NCBI GenBank assembly: GCA_050042885.1
Contig: JBHJJF010000009.1
Coordinates: 1-64,000 of the forward strand
DNA length: 64,000 nt
Reading direction: 5' to 3'
Source: Pyruvatibacter sp050042885
Lineage (GTDB): Bacteria > Pseudomonadota > Alphaproteobacteria > CGMCC-115125
Shown: piece after piece, positions 26,399 through 35,195 of the stretch
Layout: the number at the start of each line of letters is the position of its first letter
Numbering within the stretch: position 1 is the stretch's first letter
Made by a program: the position numbers and the translations under genes
Notes under the pieces: model-generated
The model's database searches: none
Seen by the model: only the letters and a program-made list of their open reading frames with translations
What the model was told of the DNA's origin: nothing

Positions 26399-26689
26399 CT
26401 AGAGCAAGTTGGTGATGATGATGACCCGCAGGGCGTAAATACCAACCAGCACCACAAGAGGCGACAGATCAATCCCGCCCAGATCCGGCATGAAGTTGCG
26501 GATCGGGCGGTACAGCGGTTCCGTCAGTTGATGGAACATATTGGCGATCTGGTAGACGAAATTGTTGCGCGTATCGAGCACGTTGAACGCAATCAGCCAG
26601 CTCAGGATCACGCTGATGATCACAAACCACCAGGCAATGTCGAGAATGAAAAGCGCGATGAGAGCAATGGCCTGCATCTGGGTACCCAT
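26399..26689 (-). CDS. YggT family membrane protein
   Basis: A 96-residue protein with two membrane segments around the conserved YggT motif (FHQLTEPLYRPIRNFMPDLGGIDLSPLVVL region). The family is involved in envelope or osmotic functions and its bacterial role is poorly defined. The ATG at 26689 (MGTQMQA) has GGAAT about 9 bases upstream; the longer frame to 26740 is unlikely. It lies upstream of folD in the same direction. Confidence 0.9.
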   Translation of the reverse strand: MGTQMQAIALIALFILDIAWWFVIISVILSWLIAFNVLDTRNNFVYQIANMFHQLTEPLYRPIRNFMPDLGGIDLSPLVVLVGIYALRVIIITNLL

Positions 26690-26765
26690 ATAGCTGATTC
26701 CGATGACACCACATGTACTTGCGCCGTGTTTGAGACGCAAGCCAGCAACCGCTCAGAGGTCCGTT

Positions 26766-27044
26766 CTACTCTCCGTGAGAGCGAAATTTGACCCACCCCA
26801 TGACCATCACACACACCCAGACCAGGATGTTGTTGATAATGATGGACGGCGCTTCGAGCACAATGCCGTAAGCAGCCCACAGGGCTACACCTGCTCCGAA
26901 CGCGGCCAGCCACCCCCAAGAAAAGTCATCCGCATGGCGGGTTTTTACGGTCTTCCAAACCTGCGGCAGAAACGACGCGGACGTCAGCACGGCAGCAATG
27001 CCACCAATCACTTCGGCATAGGGTGTTAGGGCGGCAAGCGACAT
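26766..27044 (-). CDS. SemiSWEET family (PQ-loop) transporter
   Basis: A 92-residue protein with three membrane helices and the PQ-loop motif SASFLPQVWKTVKTRHADDFSW, typical of bacterial SemiSWEETs, which dimerise to facilitate sugar diffusion. ATG 27044 (MSLAALTPY) is supported by GGAG 10 bases upstream; an ATG two codons earlier is possible. It lies before the YggT gene on the same strand. Transport substrate not tested for this subtype. Confidence 0.9.
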   Translation of the reverse strand: MSLAALTPYAEVIGGIAAVLTSASFLPQVWKTVKTRHADDFSWGWLAAFGAGVALWAAYGIVLEAPSIIINNILVWVCVMVMGWVKFRSHGE

Positions 27045-27238
27045 GGGCATCCAGCTCCGGCTATCAGCGTAAGGGGGCAATTGCACCAACAGTGCTGCCC
27101 CTTCCTACCGGTGTTTGCCGGGGCACGATAGCGCCAAACACGTCGCGCTCCATGCACGCCTGATGCACTCATGGACAATTGGCACTACTCATGCCAATTA
27201 TTACACGAAAGACGCCACGATAGGGGGGAAACGGGCCG

Positions 27239-27919
27239 ATGAAAAACCTGACCAGCGGCATCTGGATTTGGGGCACAGCACTTGTGCTCTCGCTAGCCTT
27301 CACGGCCTGGTACCACAACTGGAGTGGGCCGCTGACACCCGCCGAAATAGATGCCTATGTGGCGCAGATAGCAGAGGGGGCGGACGCCGACTCGCAGGCT
27401 CTTGAAACGCTGCGCGCCTTCATGGAGGCGGATGACGGCAGGGAGTTTGTGATGTTCAACATCATAAAGCTCCATGATGGCAAGCAACCACATCCACAGA
27501 CCGGCGACCCCACGGACCCCGCCGCATTGCTTGAAACCTACTCCAACGCTTTCCTCGGCAGACTGCTCATGAGCGCCGGGCATCCTATGTGGCTGGCAGA
27601 CAAGGTGGGGCCTTACGTAGACACCTATGGAAAAGATGAAACACCCCAGTGGGGCTTCTTGTCCATGGTGCGGTACCGGTCCCGCCGAGACCTTCTGGAC
27701 GCCGCCACATATGAAGGCTTCCCCGGAGCGCACCTGTTCAAGACGGCCGCAATCGAGCAGACCTTCAATTTTCCGACCCAGCTTCGGCTGCAGGCCTTCT
27801 TCAGCCCGGGTCTGCTTGTGCCGCTTCTGCTTTTCTTCTTTGCCGCCCTGATCCAACTTGCGGTGATGGCTCGCCGGCTCAAAGCAAACCAGCCAGACAG
27901 CAACCGCCCATCAAAGTAA
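27239..27919 (+). CDS. Hypothetical membrane protein with central alpha/beta domain
   Basis: A 226-residue protein that I do not assign to a named family. A hydrophobic N-terminal helix (about 8-25) and a C-terminal helix (about 190-212) flank a soluble region containing GREFVMFNIIKLHD and WGFLSMVRYRSRRDLLDAAT. These resemble the two strand-helix halves of DUF1330/EthD-like ferredoxin folds. It may be a membrane-tethered dimeric alpha+beta barrel. AGGGGGG lies about 12 bases before ATG 27239. It is alone between the SemiSWEET gene and a reductase gene. Confidence 0.65.
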   Translation: MKNLTSGIWIWGTALVLSLAFTAWYHNWSGPLTPAEIDAYVAQIAEGADADSQALETLRAFMEADDGREFVMFNIIKLHDGKQPHPQTGDPTDPAALLETYSNAFLGRLLMSAGHPMWLADKVGPYVDTYGKDETPQWGFLSMVRYRSRRDLLDAATYEGFPGAHLFKTAAIEQTFNFPTQLRLQAFFSPGLLVPLLLFFFAALIQLAVMARRLKANQPDSNRPSK

Positions 27920-27947
27920 TTGACCCGCGGTCATTAATTCCTATCTA
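27920..27947 (+). promoter_or_regulatory. Sigma70-like promoter overlapped by TGACC-CGC-GGTCA palindrome
   Basis: TTGACC at 27920-27925 and TATCTA at 27942-27947, spaced by 16 bases, form a good vegetative-type promoter about 50 bases before the reductase start. The perfect dyad TGACC-CGC-GGTCA (27921-27933) covers the -35 box, so a repressor probably controls this gene. Confidence 0.55.
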
Positions 27948-27997
27948 CTAGACCTGTCATACCTTGGATGACGGATGCACAGGGGAGCATGATCGCC

Positions 27998-29038
27998 ATG
28001 TCTGATCAGATCGATACATCCGCACCGGTCCTTGTTACCGGAGCATCAGGCTACATCGCCCAGCAGGTCATCCTGCTTTTGCTCGACAAGGGCTACAAAG
28101 TTCGCGGCACGATCCGCTCCCTCGAAAAAGGCCCGGCGCTGAAAGAGCTGCTGGCCAGCAAGAACCCCCGCGCCTCGGAAATTGAGCTCTTTGCTGCCGA
28201 TCTGACATCAGACGATGGCTGGCCGGAAGCCGTTGCAGGCTGCACCTATGTGCATCACATCGCCTCGCCCATTCCGCCGGAACTACCCAAGGACCCCAAC
28301 GACCTGATCGTTCCCGCGCGCGATGGCGCCCTGCGCGCCCTCAAGGCCTCAAAGACCGCGGGCGTCAAACGCGTCATCATGACGTCGTCTGTGGCCTCGG
28401 TCGCCTACGGCTACAAGAAGCTGCCGGAGATCATGAATGAGGACAACTGGTCGAACCCTGATCTTCTCAAAGACAACACCGCCTACACCCGCTCGAAAGT
28501 CATCGCGGAAAAAGCAGCCTGGGACTACATCAACGGCGACGGCAAAGGCCTTGAACTGGCGACCATCAATCCGTCTGCCGTGCTCGGCCCGGTTCTAAGC
28601 GGCGACTTCTCCGCCTCCGTCCAACTCATCACCCAGCTGATGAGTGGTGAATTGCCTGCCACGCCGCGCATCGGTTTCCAGATCGTCGATGTCCGCGATG
28701 TCGCCGCTGCCCATGTGGCCGCCATGGAGACGCCCGAAGCCGCCGGCGAGCGCTTTATTACTGCAAGTGACTACTACTGGTTCGGCGATATTGGCGGTGT
28801 CCTGCGCGAAGAATTCCCCGCCTACAAAAAGAAGATTCCGACCCGCAAGCTGCCGAGCTTCCTTTTATCCTTCCTGTCAATCTTCAACCCGGTGATGAAA
28901 CAAGTCATCCCGGAACTCGACAAGAAGCGCTTCGTTTCCAACGAAAAGGCGCAACGCGTCCTCGGCGTTACCTTCCGACCCGGCCGCGAATCCATCATCG
29001 ATGGCGCCACCTCACTGATCGAACACAAGGTGGTCTGA
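27998..29038 (+). CDS. NAD-dependent epimerase/dihydroflavonol-4-reductase-like oxidoreductase
   Basis: A 346-residue extended SDR. VLVTGASGYIAQQV at 11-24 binds NAD(P), the catalytic Y163-x3-K167 (AYTRSK) is intact, and VRGTIRS and ATINPSAVLGP match the cinnamyl/dihydroflavonol reductase-like group that reduces ketones or aldehydes. ATG 27998 is chosen because AGGGGAG lies about 11 bases upstream. A promoter with an overlapping palindrome precedes it. Confidence 0.9.
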   Translation: MSDQIDTSAPVLVTGASGYIAQQVILLLLDKGYKVRGTIRSLEKGPALKELLASKNPRASEIELFAADLTSDDGWPEAVAGCTYVHHIASPIPPELPKDPNDLIVPARDGALRALKASKTAGVKRVIMTSSVASVAYGYKKLPEIMNEDNWSNPDLLKDNTAYTRSKVIAEKAAWDYINGDGKGLELATINPSAVLGPVLSGDFSASVQLITQLMSGELPATPRIGFQIVDVRDVAAAHVAAMETPEAAGERFITASDYYWFGDIGGVLREEFPAYKKKIPTRKLPSFLLSFLSIFNPVMKQVIPELDKKRFVSNEKAQRVLGVTFRPGRESIIDGATSLIEHKVV

Positions 29039-29067
29039 CACCGCGTCCTGGATTTCAGCGCCTCCGC

Positions 29068-29550
29068 CTAGTCTCGGCGGGTGCGCTGAAGCCGCTTTTC
29101 AATTTCGCGCTTTTCCCAGTCAGGGCTGAACAGCGACACGACTTCAAAAACTGACAAGCCGTGCGCCGCAACGCCGACGCCCCAGCCGAGCATCGGCCAG
29201 ATGAACCACGGCGTGCCGATGCCGGTGAACAGGTTGATGACGAACAGCCCGAAGTTCACCATGCAATAGGTGGCGAGATGGCTGTAAAACGCCTTGAGAT
29301 CGCGCACATAGCGGACCGCCCGGCGCTCTTCTTTTGAGAGTTCGTTCTGCTGGTACATGGGTGCCTCCGGTGCCTCGGTTGACAGGGTGGACACGTCCAC
29401 CTCGAAGACCGCAGCCAGTGCCGTAAGCGTTTCCAGGCTTGCATTGCCGCCGCGCTCGAGCCGCTGAATGGTGCGCACACTCAGACCGCTGACTTCAGCC
29501 AGTGTCTCCTGCGACCATCCCCTGTCGATACGAAGCTTGCGAATAAGCAC
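29068..29550 (-). CDS. XRE family regulator with C-terminal 2TM domain
   Basis: A 160-residue protein with an N-terminal XRE helix-turn-helix (RGWSQETLAEVSGLSVRTIQRLE) and a C-terminal 2TM domain with two membrane helices (about 98-142) flanked by charged segments. This architecture suggests a membrane-bound transcription regulator. The GTG at 29550 (LIRKLRID after the start) is selected because GGGGAG sits 8 bases upstream; the frame extends to 29622 without a ribosome site. Targets unknown. Confidence 0.88.
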   Translation of the reverse strand: MLIRKLRIDRGWSQETLAEVSGLSVRTIQRLERGGNASLETLTALAAVFEVDVSTLSTEAPEAPMYQQNELSKEERRAVRYVRDLKAFYSHLATYCMVNFGLFVINLFTGIGTPWFIWPMLGWGVGVAAHGLSVFEVVSLFSPDWEKREIEKRLQRTRRD

Positions 29551-29688
29551 CTGAAGTCTCCCCGGTTGACCGGATGCGGTGACACGCAAATTGGGAACTG
29601 GCCCCGTGCGCCACCACGACAAAACCCCGTCAGCAACCCGACATCACCACGTCACCTGCCCGAAAACCCCAGAAACCCGGAATTTTGC

Positions 29689-30885
29689 CTACAGCCCTAG
29701 CACCCGCTTGGCGATGATGTTCTTCTGGATTTCGTTGGTGCCGCCATAGATCGACTGCGCCCGGCCCGCAAAGTAGGCCGACACGGAGGGTGGCGCATAA
29801 CTCGTCAGCGCATCCGTGGACCAGTCAGGAGCCGCGCAATCCGGACTTCCGATCTGAGCGGCGCGGCCACACGCTTCCACCATCAGTTCCGTGATCCGCT
29901 GATGGGTTTCCGTCGCCAGAATTTTTACCGTCGACGCCTCATTGCCCGGCGACCCGCCTTCAGCAACCGACGACAGGATGCGCAGCACCGTTGTCTCAAG
30001 ACCGTCCACCCGGATTTCAGCCTCCGCAACCTTGGTGCGGAACACCTGGTCATCATAGAGCGCCTCATTGCCGCCCATGGGCGCCGCTCTGGCAATGTCC
30101 TTGAGGTCGGACAGCATCTTCCGCTTGGCACCGATGCGCGCATAGGACGTACGTTCATTGCCCAATAGATAGGTTGAGTATTCCCAGCCCTTGCCCTCTT
30201 CGCCGATCATGTAATCAACCGGCACGCGCACATCTTCAAACACCACCTGATTGAGATAGTGCTTGCCGTCGATGCCGATAATCGGAACGAGCGTGACGCC
30301 AGCCCGGTACATCTCGCAGCACACAAAGCTGATCCCCTGCTGCTTGCGCTCCCCCTTCGAGGTCCGCGCCAACAGAAAAATCCAGTCCGCATGTTGTGCC
30401 GCCGACGGCCAGATTTTCGTGCCGTTGAGCACGAACTCGTCGCCCTCGCGCACCGCCGAAAACTGCAGGGACGCAAGGTCCGACCCCGAGCCCGGCTCAC
30501 TGTAACCCTGTGCCCAGCCCATCTCGCCGGAGCGGGTTGGCCCAAGCCACTTTTCTTTCTGGTCGTCGCTGCCGAAATTGAAGATCACCGGCCCCACATA
30601 GATGACGCCCATGGGTGTCACCGTCGGTGCGCCGGCGCGCTCCAGTTCCTCGTCAAAAATGTACTGCTCTTCGATGGACCAGCCCGGCCCGCCAAATTCC
30701 TTTGGCCACGCCGACGCCAGCCAGCCTTTAGCGCCTAGGGCCATTTCTGCCTTGCGCACTTCCGGCGTGGTCAACGAGTGCCCGGCGCGCACTTTATCCA
30801 GTATGTCCTGCGGGTAGTCGGTGGCGAAGAAGCTGCGCACTTCCTGGCGAAATGGCTCAAGGTCCGCGCTAAAGCTCATATCCAT
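29689..30885 (-). CDS. Acyl-CoA dehydrogenase
   Basis: A 398-residue FAD-dependent acyl-CoA dehydrogenase with the N-terminal helical domain, the mid beta-domain (MGWAQGYSEPGSGSDLASLQ, then FVLNGTKIW) and the C-terminal helical domain ending YGGTNEIQKNIIAKRVLGL. It catalyses alpha,beta-dehydrogenation of acyl-CoA, passing electrons to ETF. The sequence resembles the large FadE-like group used for long-chain or steroid side chains, which is an inference. It stands alone on the minus strand. Confidence 0.93.
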   Translation of the reverse strand: MDMSFSADLEPFRQEVRSFFATDYPQDILDKVRAGHSLTTPEVRKAEMALGAKGWLASAWPKEFGGPGWSIEEQYIFDEELERAGAPTVTPMGVIYVGPVIFNFGSDDQKEKWLGPTRSGEMGWAQGYSEPGSGSDLASLQFSAVREGDEFVLNGTKIWPSAAQHADWIFLLARTSKGERKQQGISFVCCEMYRAGVTLVPIIGIDGKHYLNQVVFEDVRVPVDYMIGEEGKGWEYSTYLLGNERTSYARIGAKRKMLSDLKDIARAAPMGGNEALYDDQVFRTKVAEAEIRVDGLETTVLRILSSVAEGGSPGNEASTVKILATETHQRITELMVEACGRAAQIGSPDCAAPDWSTDALTSYAPPSVSAYFAGRAQSIYGGTNEIQKNIIAKRVLGL

Positions 30886-31098
30886 GGGGTCGTCTCCCGA
30901 AATCTGGGCCCCGCCCCGTACTTGGGCACCGGACGGGTCCTTATGTCTGTTCGGGACCTACTTTACAGCATGCACCTCATAAATCACGCCGCCCATTTTC
31001 CACAGCAGCAGCGATGATGATGTCCGATTTCGACCAGCACGCAGGTGTGTTGTGGCGTATTCTCGCAGACACACGTCATCAGCCCAATGAGACCGACG

Positions 31099-31611
31099 AT
31101 GCACATTCTCAAACGCGACCTGTTCTACACCTATATCCCCAGCCCGCTCGGTGACCTTCTCGTGGGGGGAGATGGAGACACGCTTCATCTGATCAGCTTT
31201 CCAACCGGCGCCAAGACGATGCGCCATGCCGACCACTGGCAGCGCAACGACAAGATGTTCAAAGACGTGGCGACACAGCTCAACGCCTACTTCGCAGGCG
31301 AGCTCAAGGAATTTGATCTGCCGCTCACCCTCGATGGCACCGAGTTTCAGAACCAGATTTGGAAAAACCTCGCCACCATCCCCTACGGTGAAACGGCGTC
31401 CTATGGCGACATGGCAAAGAAGGCTGGCCGCCCCAAAGCCAGCCGAGCCGTCGGCGCTGCAAACGGCGCGAATCCACTTCCCATTGTCCTTCCCTGCCAC
31501 CGCGTCATCGGCTCAACCGGTGACCTGACCGGCTTCGGCGGCGGCATGGAAGCAAAGAAATTTCTGCTGGGACTGGAGGGGGCGTTGGAAGTGCAAGGCC
31601 AGCTGGTTTAG
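31099..31611 (+). CDS. ogt: Methylated-DNA--protein-cysteine S-methyltransferase
   Basis: A 170-residue repair protein that removes O6-alkyl groups from guanine in a suicide reaction. The active-site PCHRV is at 132-136 with acceptor C133, and NPLPIVLPCHRVIGSTGDLTGF and the arginine-bearing helix KASRAVGAA are as in Ogt/MGMT. ATG 31099 has GAGA 7 bases upstream; ATG 31087 is also in frame. It converges on a TetR gene. Confidence 0.95.
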   Translation: MHILKRDLFYTYIPSPLGDLLVGGDGDTLHLISFPTGAKTMRHADHWQRNDKMFKDVATQLNAYFAGELKEFDLPLTLDGTEFQNQIWKNLATIPYGETASYGDMAKKAGRPKASRAVGAANGANPLPIVLPCHRVIGSTGDLTGFGGGMEAKKFLLGLEGALEVQGQLV

Positions 31612-31644
31612 CCGAACCACTGACGAACCGAACCGGCGTGGACC

Positions 31645-32256
31645 CTACGCTCCGTATATCGCCGCATTCCAGATGTCGGCTGATGTCTTGCCGATGGCAG
31701 CAGGGTCATCCGGCGGCTGGCGGGTCAGATTGTCATTTGCCAGCGCGTTGTTCATCAGGATCAGGCTACGGGCGGTCAGCTCCGGACTTTGCACTTTGGA
31801 TCGGCCGAGCATCACCTGCTGGCGGATAAACCGGGCAGTGAGGTCAATAAAATAGTCGATGACCCGCGATCGCCACTCGTCATGCACCTGTTCACTGCTG
31901 TTGGACGCCCGCGCCAGGGCAAGCATACCGGTGCGATGCGCCTCCATGGCCACAAACATGGTTGTGAGATGGTCATGGGTATCCTGCAGATAATCATCCG
32001 TCCCCTGACCATTGAGCCAGTCGTCCACCGTCTGGCGAATGGCATCTTCAAACCGTCCCAGAAAGCCCAGCGCCAGCTCATCCACGCTTTTGAAGTAGTG
32101 ATAGAACGAGGATCGCGTCATGCCCGTGCGCCGCATAACCGCATCCACGGTCAGCTCGCTGAAATCCATTTCAGCAAGCGCAGCCTCAGTGGCATCAATA
32201 ATTTCCTCTCGCGCCATTTCTGGCGTTCGGCGGATGCGCTGGGCACTTTTGGACAT
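31645..32256 (-). CDS. TetR family regulator divergent from flavin monooxygenase
   Basis: A 203-residue TetR protein with helix-turn-helix LTVDAVMRRTGMTRSSFYHYFKS and a long C-terminal ligand domain. It is divergent from the monooxygenase gene at 32397. The gap has the dyad TATTGAC-N5-GTCAATA over a -35-like TTGACA, so this protein is the likely repressor of the monooxygenase. Confidence 0.92.
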   Translation of the reverse strand: MSKSAQRIRRTPEMAREEIIDATEAALAEMDFSELTVDAVMRRTGMTRSSFYHYFKSVDELALGFLGRFEDAIRQTVDDWLNGQGTDDYLQDTHDHLTTMFVAMEAHRTGMLALARASNSSEQVHDEWRSRVIDYFIDLTARFIRQQVMLGRSKVQSPELTARSLILMNNALANDNLTRQPPDDPAAIGKTSADIWNAAIYGA

Positions 32257-32320
32257 ATTTGGCTCTTTTGCTGCGGATGCGGGCGCGTTTCAGTGCCGGG
32301 AGTCTACTAATGATTTTGCC

Positions 32321-32339
32321 TATTGACAACCCGTCAATA
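32321..32339. promoter_or_regulatory. TATTGAC-N5-GTCAATA operator over the monooxygenase promoter
   Basis: A perfect 7-bp inverted repeat with a 5-bp centre, 58 bases before the monooxygenase start. The left arm contains TTGACA (32323-32328), a consensus -35 box for the plus strand, so binding would block RNA polymerase. Confidence 0.75.
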
Positions 32340-32396
32340 AGGCGTCATTTTAACCTCAAGAAGCCACGAGAGGGCATCCATCGGGAGAAGTGCGCC

Positions 32397-33941
32397 ATGA
32401 ACATGCATACCAATGAGTTTGCGTCCGGATCAGCCGCGAGCTGGGCAAAAGCAGGCACGCAACCACGCATTGCCATCATCGGCGCGGGCATGTCCGGCAT
32501 TGCCGCCGTCGTGAAACTACGTCAGGCAGGCTATTCGGACCTCACGGTGTACGAGAAGACCAACAAGGTCGGCGGCACCTGGCGCGAGAACCAGTATCCC
32601 GGTCTCTCCTGTGACGTCCCCTCACGCTGGTATTCTTTCTCGTTCAATCTCAACCCGGACTGGTCACACCGCTTCTCATACGGCCCCGAAATTCAGGCCT
32701 ATATGGAAGCCACGGCTGAAAAATTCGGCGTCAACGAGGGCGGCAAGTTCAACACCCCGGTCACAGACCTCACCTATGAAGGCCCGCACTGGCGGCTGAC
32801 CGACGGCAATGGCGCGGTTGAACACTATGACGTGGTCATCTCGGCCACCGGCGTGCTGCACAAGCCTGCCTTCCCGAAGATCGAAGGCCTCGACAGCTTC
32901 CAAGGCGACATGTTCCACACCGCCCGTTGGGACCACTCGGTCAAGCTTGATGGGCGCAAGGTCGGTATCATCGGCACCGGCTCAACAGCTGCGCAGATTG
33001 TGGGCGCCATCACCCACAAGGTGGGCACGATGAATGTATTCCAGCGCACGCCGCAGTGGATGATCCCCCTGCCACAAAAGGAGTATGCCACCGGCTGGAA
33101 GTGGCTGATGCGCAAGATCCCCGCACTCCAGAAACTGACCTACAATTTCTACTTCAAATCGATGGCCAAGAACTTTGGCGCGGCCACAACCGGTGATCAG
33201 GACAAGCTGGCGGACATCCAGGAAGCCTGCACAAAGCATCTCGAAGAAGGTGTGGCCGACCCGGACCTGCGGGCCAAGCTCACTCCCAGCTACCAGGCCG
33301 CCTGCAAACGACTGATCTTCTGCTCGGATTTCTATCCGGCTATCAGCCGTGACAACGCCAATCTTGTCACCGACGGCATCACACGCATCACCCCTACCGG
33401 CATTGAAACGCAGGACGGTGCACACCACGACCTGGACGTTCTCATTCTTGCGACTGGGTTTGATGCCGCCGCTTTCATCCTGCCCACCAAAGTCACCGGC
33501 GAAAATGGTCAGGACCTAGAAGACGCCTGGGACGGCTCCCCGCGCGCCCACCGTGCCGTAGCCATGCCCGGCTTCCCAAACTTCTGGATGCTGGAAGGCC
33601 CCACAGGCCCCGTTGGAAACCTGTCGCTTATCACTATTTCTGAGCATCAGGTCGACTACGTCATCAGTATGCTGAACAAAATGCGGGAAAGCCGCCTGGA
33701 CGCAGTTGCAGCCAGGCAGGATGCCTACCAGACCTACAACGACGACATGGCGAAACAGATGCCCAGTACCGTTTGGGCATCTGGCGGCTGCACGAGCTGG
33801 TACTTTGATAAGTCCGGCAACCCCAATCTCTACCCTTACCCGCCGCATCGCTATCTCGACGACATGCACGACCCGGATTACTCCGAGTTTCATCTCATTG
33901 AAGATGCAAAGCAGGGTGAGACACTACAAGGCACAGCCTGA
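32397..33941 (+). CDS. Flavin-containing/Baeyer-Villiger-type monooxygenase
   Basis: A 514-residue class B flavoprotein monooxygenase. There are two dinucleotide folds, G29-x-G31-x-x-G34 for FAD and GTGSTA at 193-198 for NADPH. The type I BVMO fingerprint F168-x-G-x3-H174-x3-W178 (FQGDMFHTARW) is followed by D as in BVMOs. It probably inserts oxygen into a ketone or oxygenates a heteroatom, often in steroid, terpene or alkane catabolism. ATG 32397 has GGGAGAAG upstream. Controlled by the divergent TetR. Confidence 0.92.
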   Translation: MNMHTNEFASGSAASWAKAGTQPRIAIIGAGMSGIAAVVKLRQAGYSDLTVYEKTNKVGGTWRENQYPGLSCDVPSRWYSFSFNLNPDWSHRFSYGPEIQAYMEATAEKFGVNEGGKFNTPVTDLTYEGPHWRLTDGNGAVEHYDVVISATGVLHKPAFPKIEGLDSFQGDMFHTARWDHSVKLDGRKVGIIGTGSTAAQIVGAITHKVGTMNVFQRTPQWMIPLPQKEYATGWKWLMRKIPALQKLTYNFYFKSMAKNFGAATTGDQDKLADIQEACTKHLEEGVADPDLRAKLTPSYQAACKRLIFCSDFYPAISRDNANLVTDGITRITPTGIETQDGAHHDLDVLILATGFDAAAFILPTKVTGENGQDLEDAWDGSPRAHRAVAMPGFPNFWMLEGPTGPVGNLSLITISEHQVDYVISMLNKMRESRLDAVAARQDAYQTYNDDMAKQMPSTVWASGGCTSWYFDKSGNPNLYPYPPHRYLDDMHDPDYSEFHLIEDAKQGETLQGTA

Positions 33942-33955
33942 AGAGACAGTCGCGT

Positions 33956-34273
33956 CTAGATCACCGTATCCAGAAGCGTTTCGACCACCTCATTTTGGGC
34001 TTTGAAGGCGGCCGCCGTCGCCTTGTAGGCCACTTCAGCGCGCGTGAGATTGACCGTCGCCGTCACAAGGTCAGGTGCCTGAGCAGTCGTGGAGGGCGCC
34101 AGCGGTGCGGTAAACCGCGGTGCTGACGCGGAACTCCCCCGCGTGGCCGATGCCGCTTGTTGATAGGCATTGCTGGCAGACTGGGCCGAGCGCACAACAT
34201 CGCTGGCCGCCTTGCCGACACCGACACGGGCTGACCGCAGGCCTTCTGCCGCGCTGGTCAAAGATCCAATCAT
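33956..34273 (-). CDS. Orphan flagellar rod/hook-like mini-protein
   Basis: A 105-residue protein with ends like those of flagellar axial proteins. The N-terminus MIGSLTSAAEGLRSARVGVG resembles the rod/hook SALSGLxAAxxxL helix, and the C-terminus DLVTATVNLTRAEVAYKATA resembles the conserved hook/rod tail (D-x-V-x-E-x-V-N-x-I-x-A-Q-x-A-Y). The middle is a Ser/Ala/Pro linker with no folded D1 domain. AGGG is 8 bases before ATG 34273. No flagellar genes are nearby. It may be a minor filament or adaptor component, or unrelated; the match is from motif memory. Confidence 0.6.
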   Translation of the reverse strand: MIGSLTSAAEGLRSARVGVGKAASDVVRSAQSASNAYQQAASATRGSSASAPRFTAPLAPSTTAQAPDLVTATVNLTRAEVAYKATAAAFKAQNEVVETLLDTVI

Positions 34274-34378
34274 CACGAAGACCCTAGCGGTCATAGAGCC
34301 GGCACGCACGCCAAACCGCAAGAGAAACCTAACGGCCCGTTAAGACCGTCTCACTGCGGGACACGTCACGGGTCAGAT

Positions 34379-35146
34379 CTACATGGCCGAGATGCCACCG
34401 TCGATTTTGATCTCGGAACCCGTAACAAACCGGCTCTCATCGCTCGCGAGATACACAACCGCATAGGCGACGTCATCAGGCTCCCCGATGCGTCCCAGTG
34501 GCACCTGCTTGGCAAGCTTTGTCTCGGCGTCTTCAGCACGGGCAAGGAGACTTTCGAGAATTGGCGTGCGAATGAAAGTGGGGTGGACAGAGTTGGAGCG
34601 GATGTCATAGCCGCGTTTGGCACAATGCAATGCCACAGACTTAGAGAACAACCACACGCCGGCCTTGGCCGCATTGTAGGCGCCCATGTTATGGCCGGCG
34701 ATCAGCCCCGCGATCGAAGAGATGTTGACGATGGAGCCCGGCTGGTGCGCCTTCATATGGCCCAGCGCGTATTTGCAGCCCAGGAACACGCTGTCGAGAT
34801 CAACGGATTGAATCTTCTTCCAGTTCTCAAAGGTCTCATCTTCAACTGGGGCTGAGCCGCCGATGCCCGCATTGTTCACCAGAATGTTGAGACCACCCAT
34901 GAAGGCGACAGCCTCATCCAGAGCTGTCTGCCAGGCACTTTCCGATGTCACATCAAGCTCAACAGCCTTGGCACTGCCGGGTGCATCTGCGTTGATGGCC
35001 TCCGCAACCTCCTGCGCCCCTTTGAGGTTGATGTCGGCAACAACAACTTTGGCCCCTTCAGCCACCAGGAGCTTGCTGGTCGCAGCGCCCAGCCCGGAGG
35101 CCCCGCCCGTCACCATTGCCATTTTGCCCTCAACACGTCCGGCCAT
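34379..35146 (-). CDS. SDR family oxidoreductase (hydroxysteroid/3-hydroxyacyl dehydrogenase-like)
   Basis: A 255-residue classical SDR with TGGASGLGAATSK, NNAGIGG, an SSIAG catalytic Ser region, the Y-x3-K (AYNAAK), and the long C-terminal loop ending VTGSEIKIDGGISAM. It resembles 3-alpha/20-beta-hydroxysteroid dehydrogenases. ATG 35146 has AGGAG at 8 bases, better than ATG 35152. It is the last gene of a minus-strand lipid catabolism cluster with enoyl-CoA hydratases, an acyl-CoA dehydrogenase-like protein and TetR. Confidence 0.92.
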   Translation of the reverse strand: MAGRVEGKMAMVTGGASGLGAATSKLLVAEGAKVVVADINLKGAQEVAEAINADAPGSAKAVELDVTSESAWQTALDEAVAFMGGLNILVNNAGIGGSAPVEDETFENWKKIQSVDLDSVFLGCKYALGHMKAHQPGSIVNISSIAGLIAGHNMGAYNAAKAGVWLFSKSVALHCAKRGYDIRSNSVHPTFIRTPILESLLARAEDAETKLAKQVPLGRIGEPDDVAYAVVYLASDESRFVTGSEIKIDGGISAM

Positions 35147-35195
35147 GTTCATCTCTCCTGTTTGTTTTGTCTGATTGTCTTGGAACTTGGATGGC

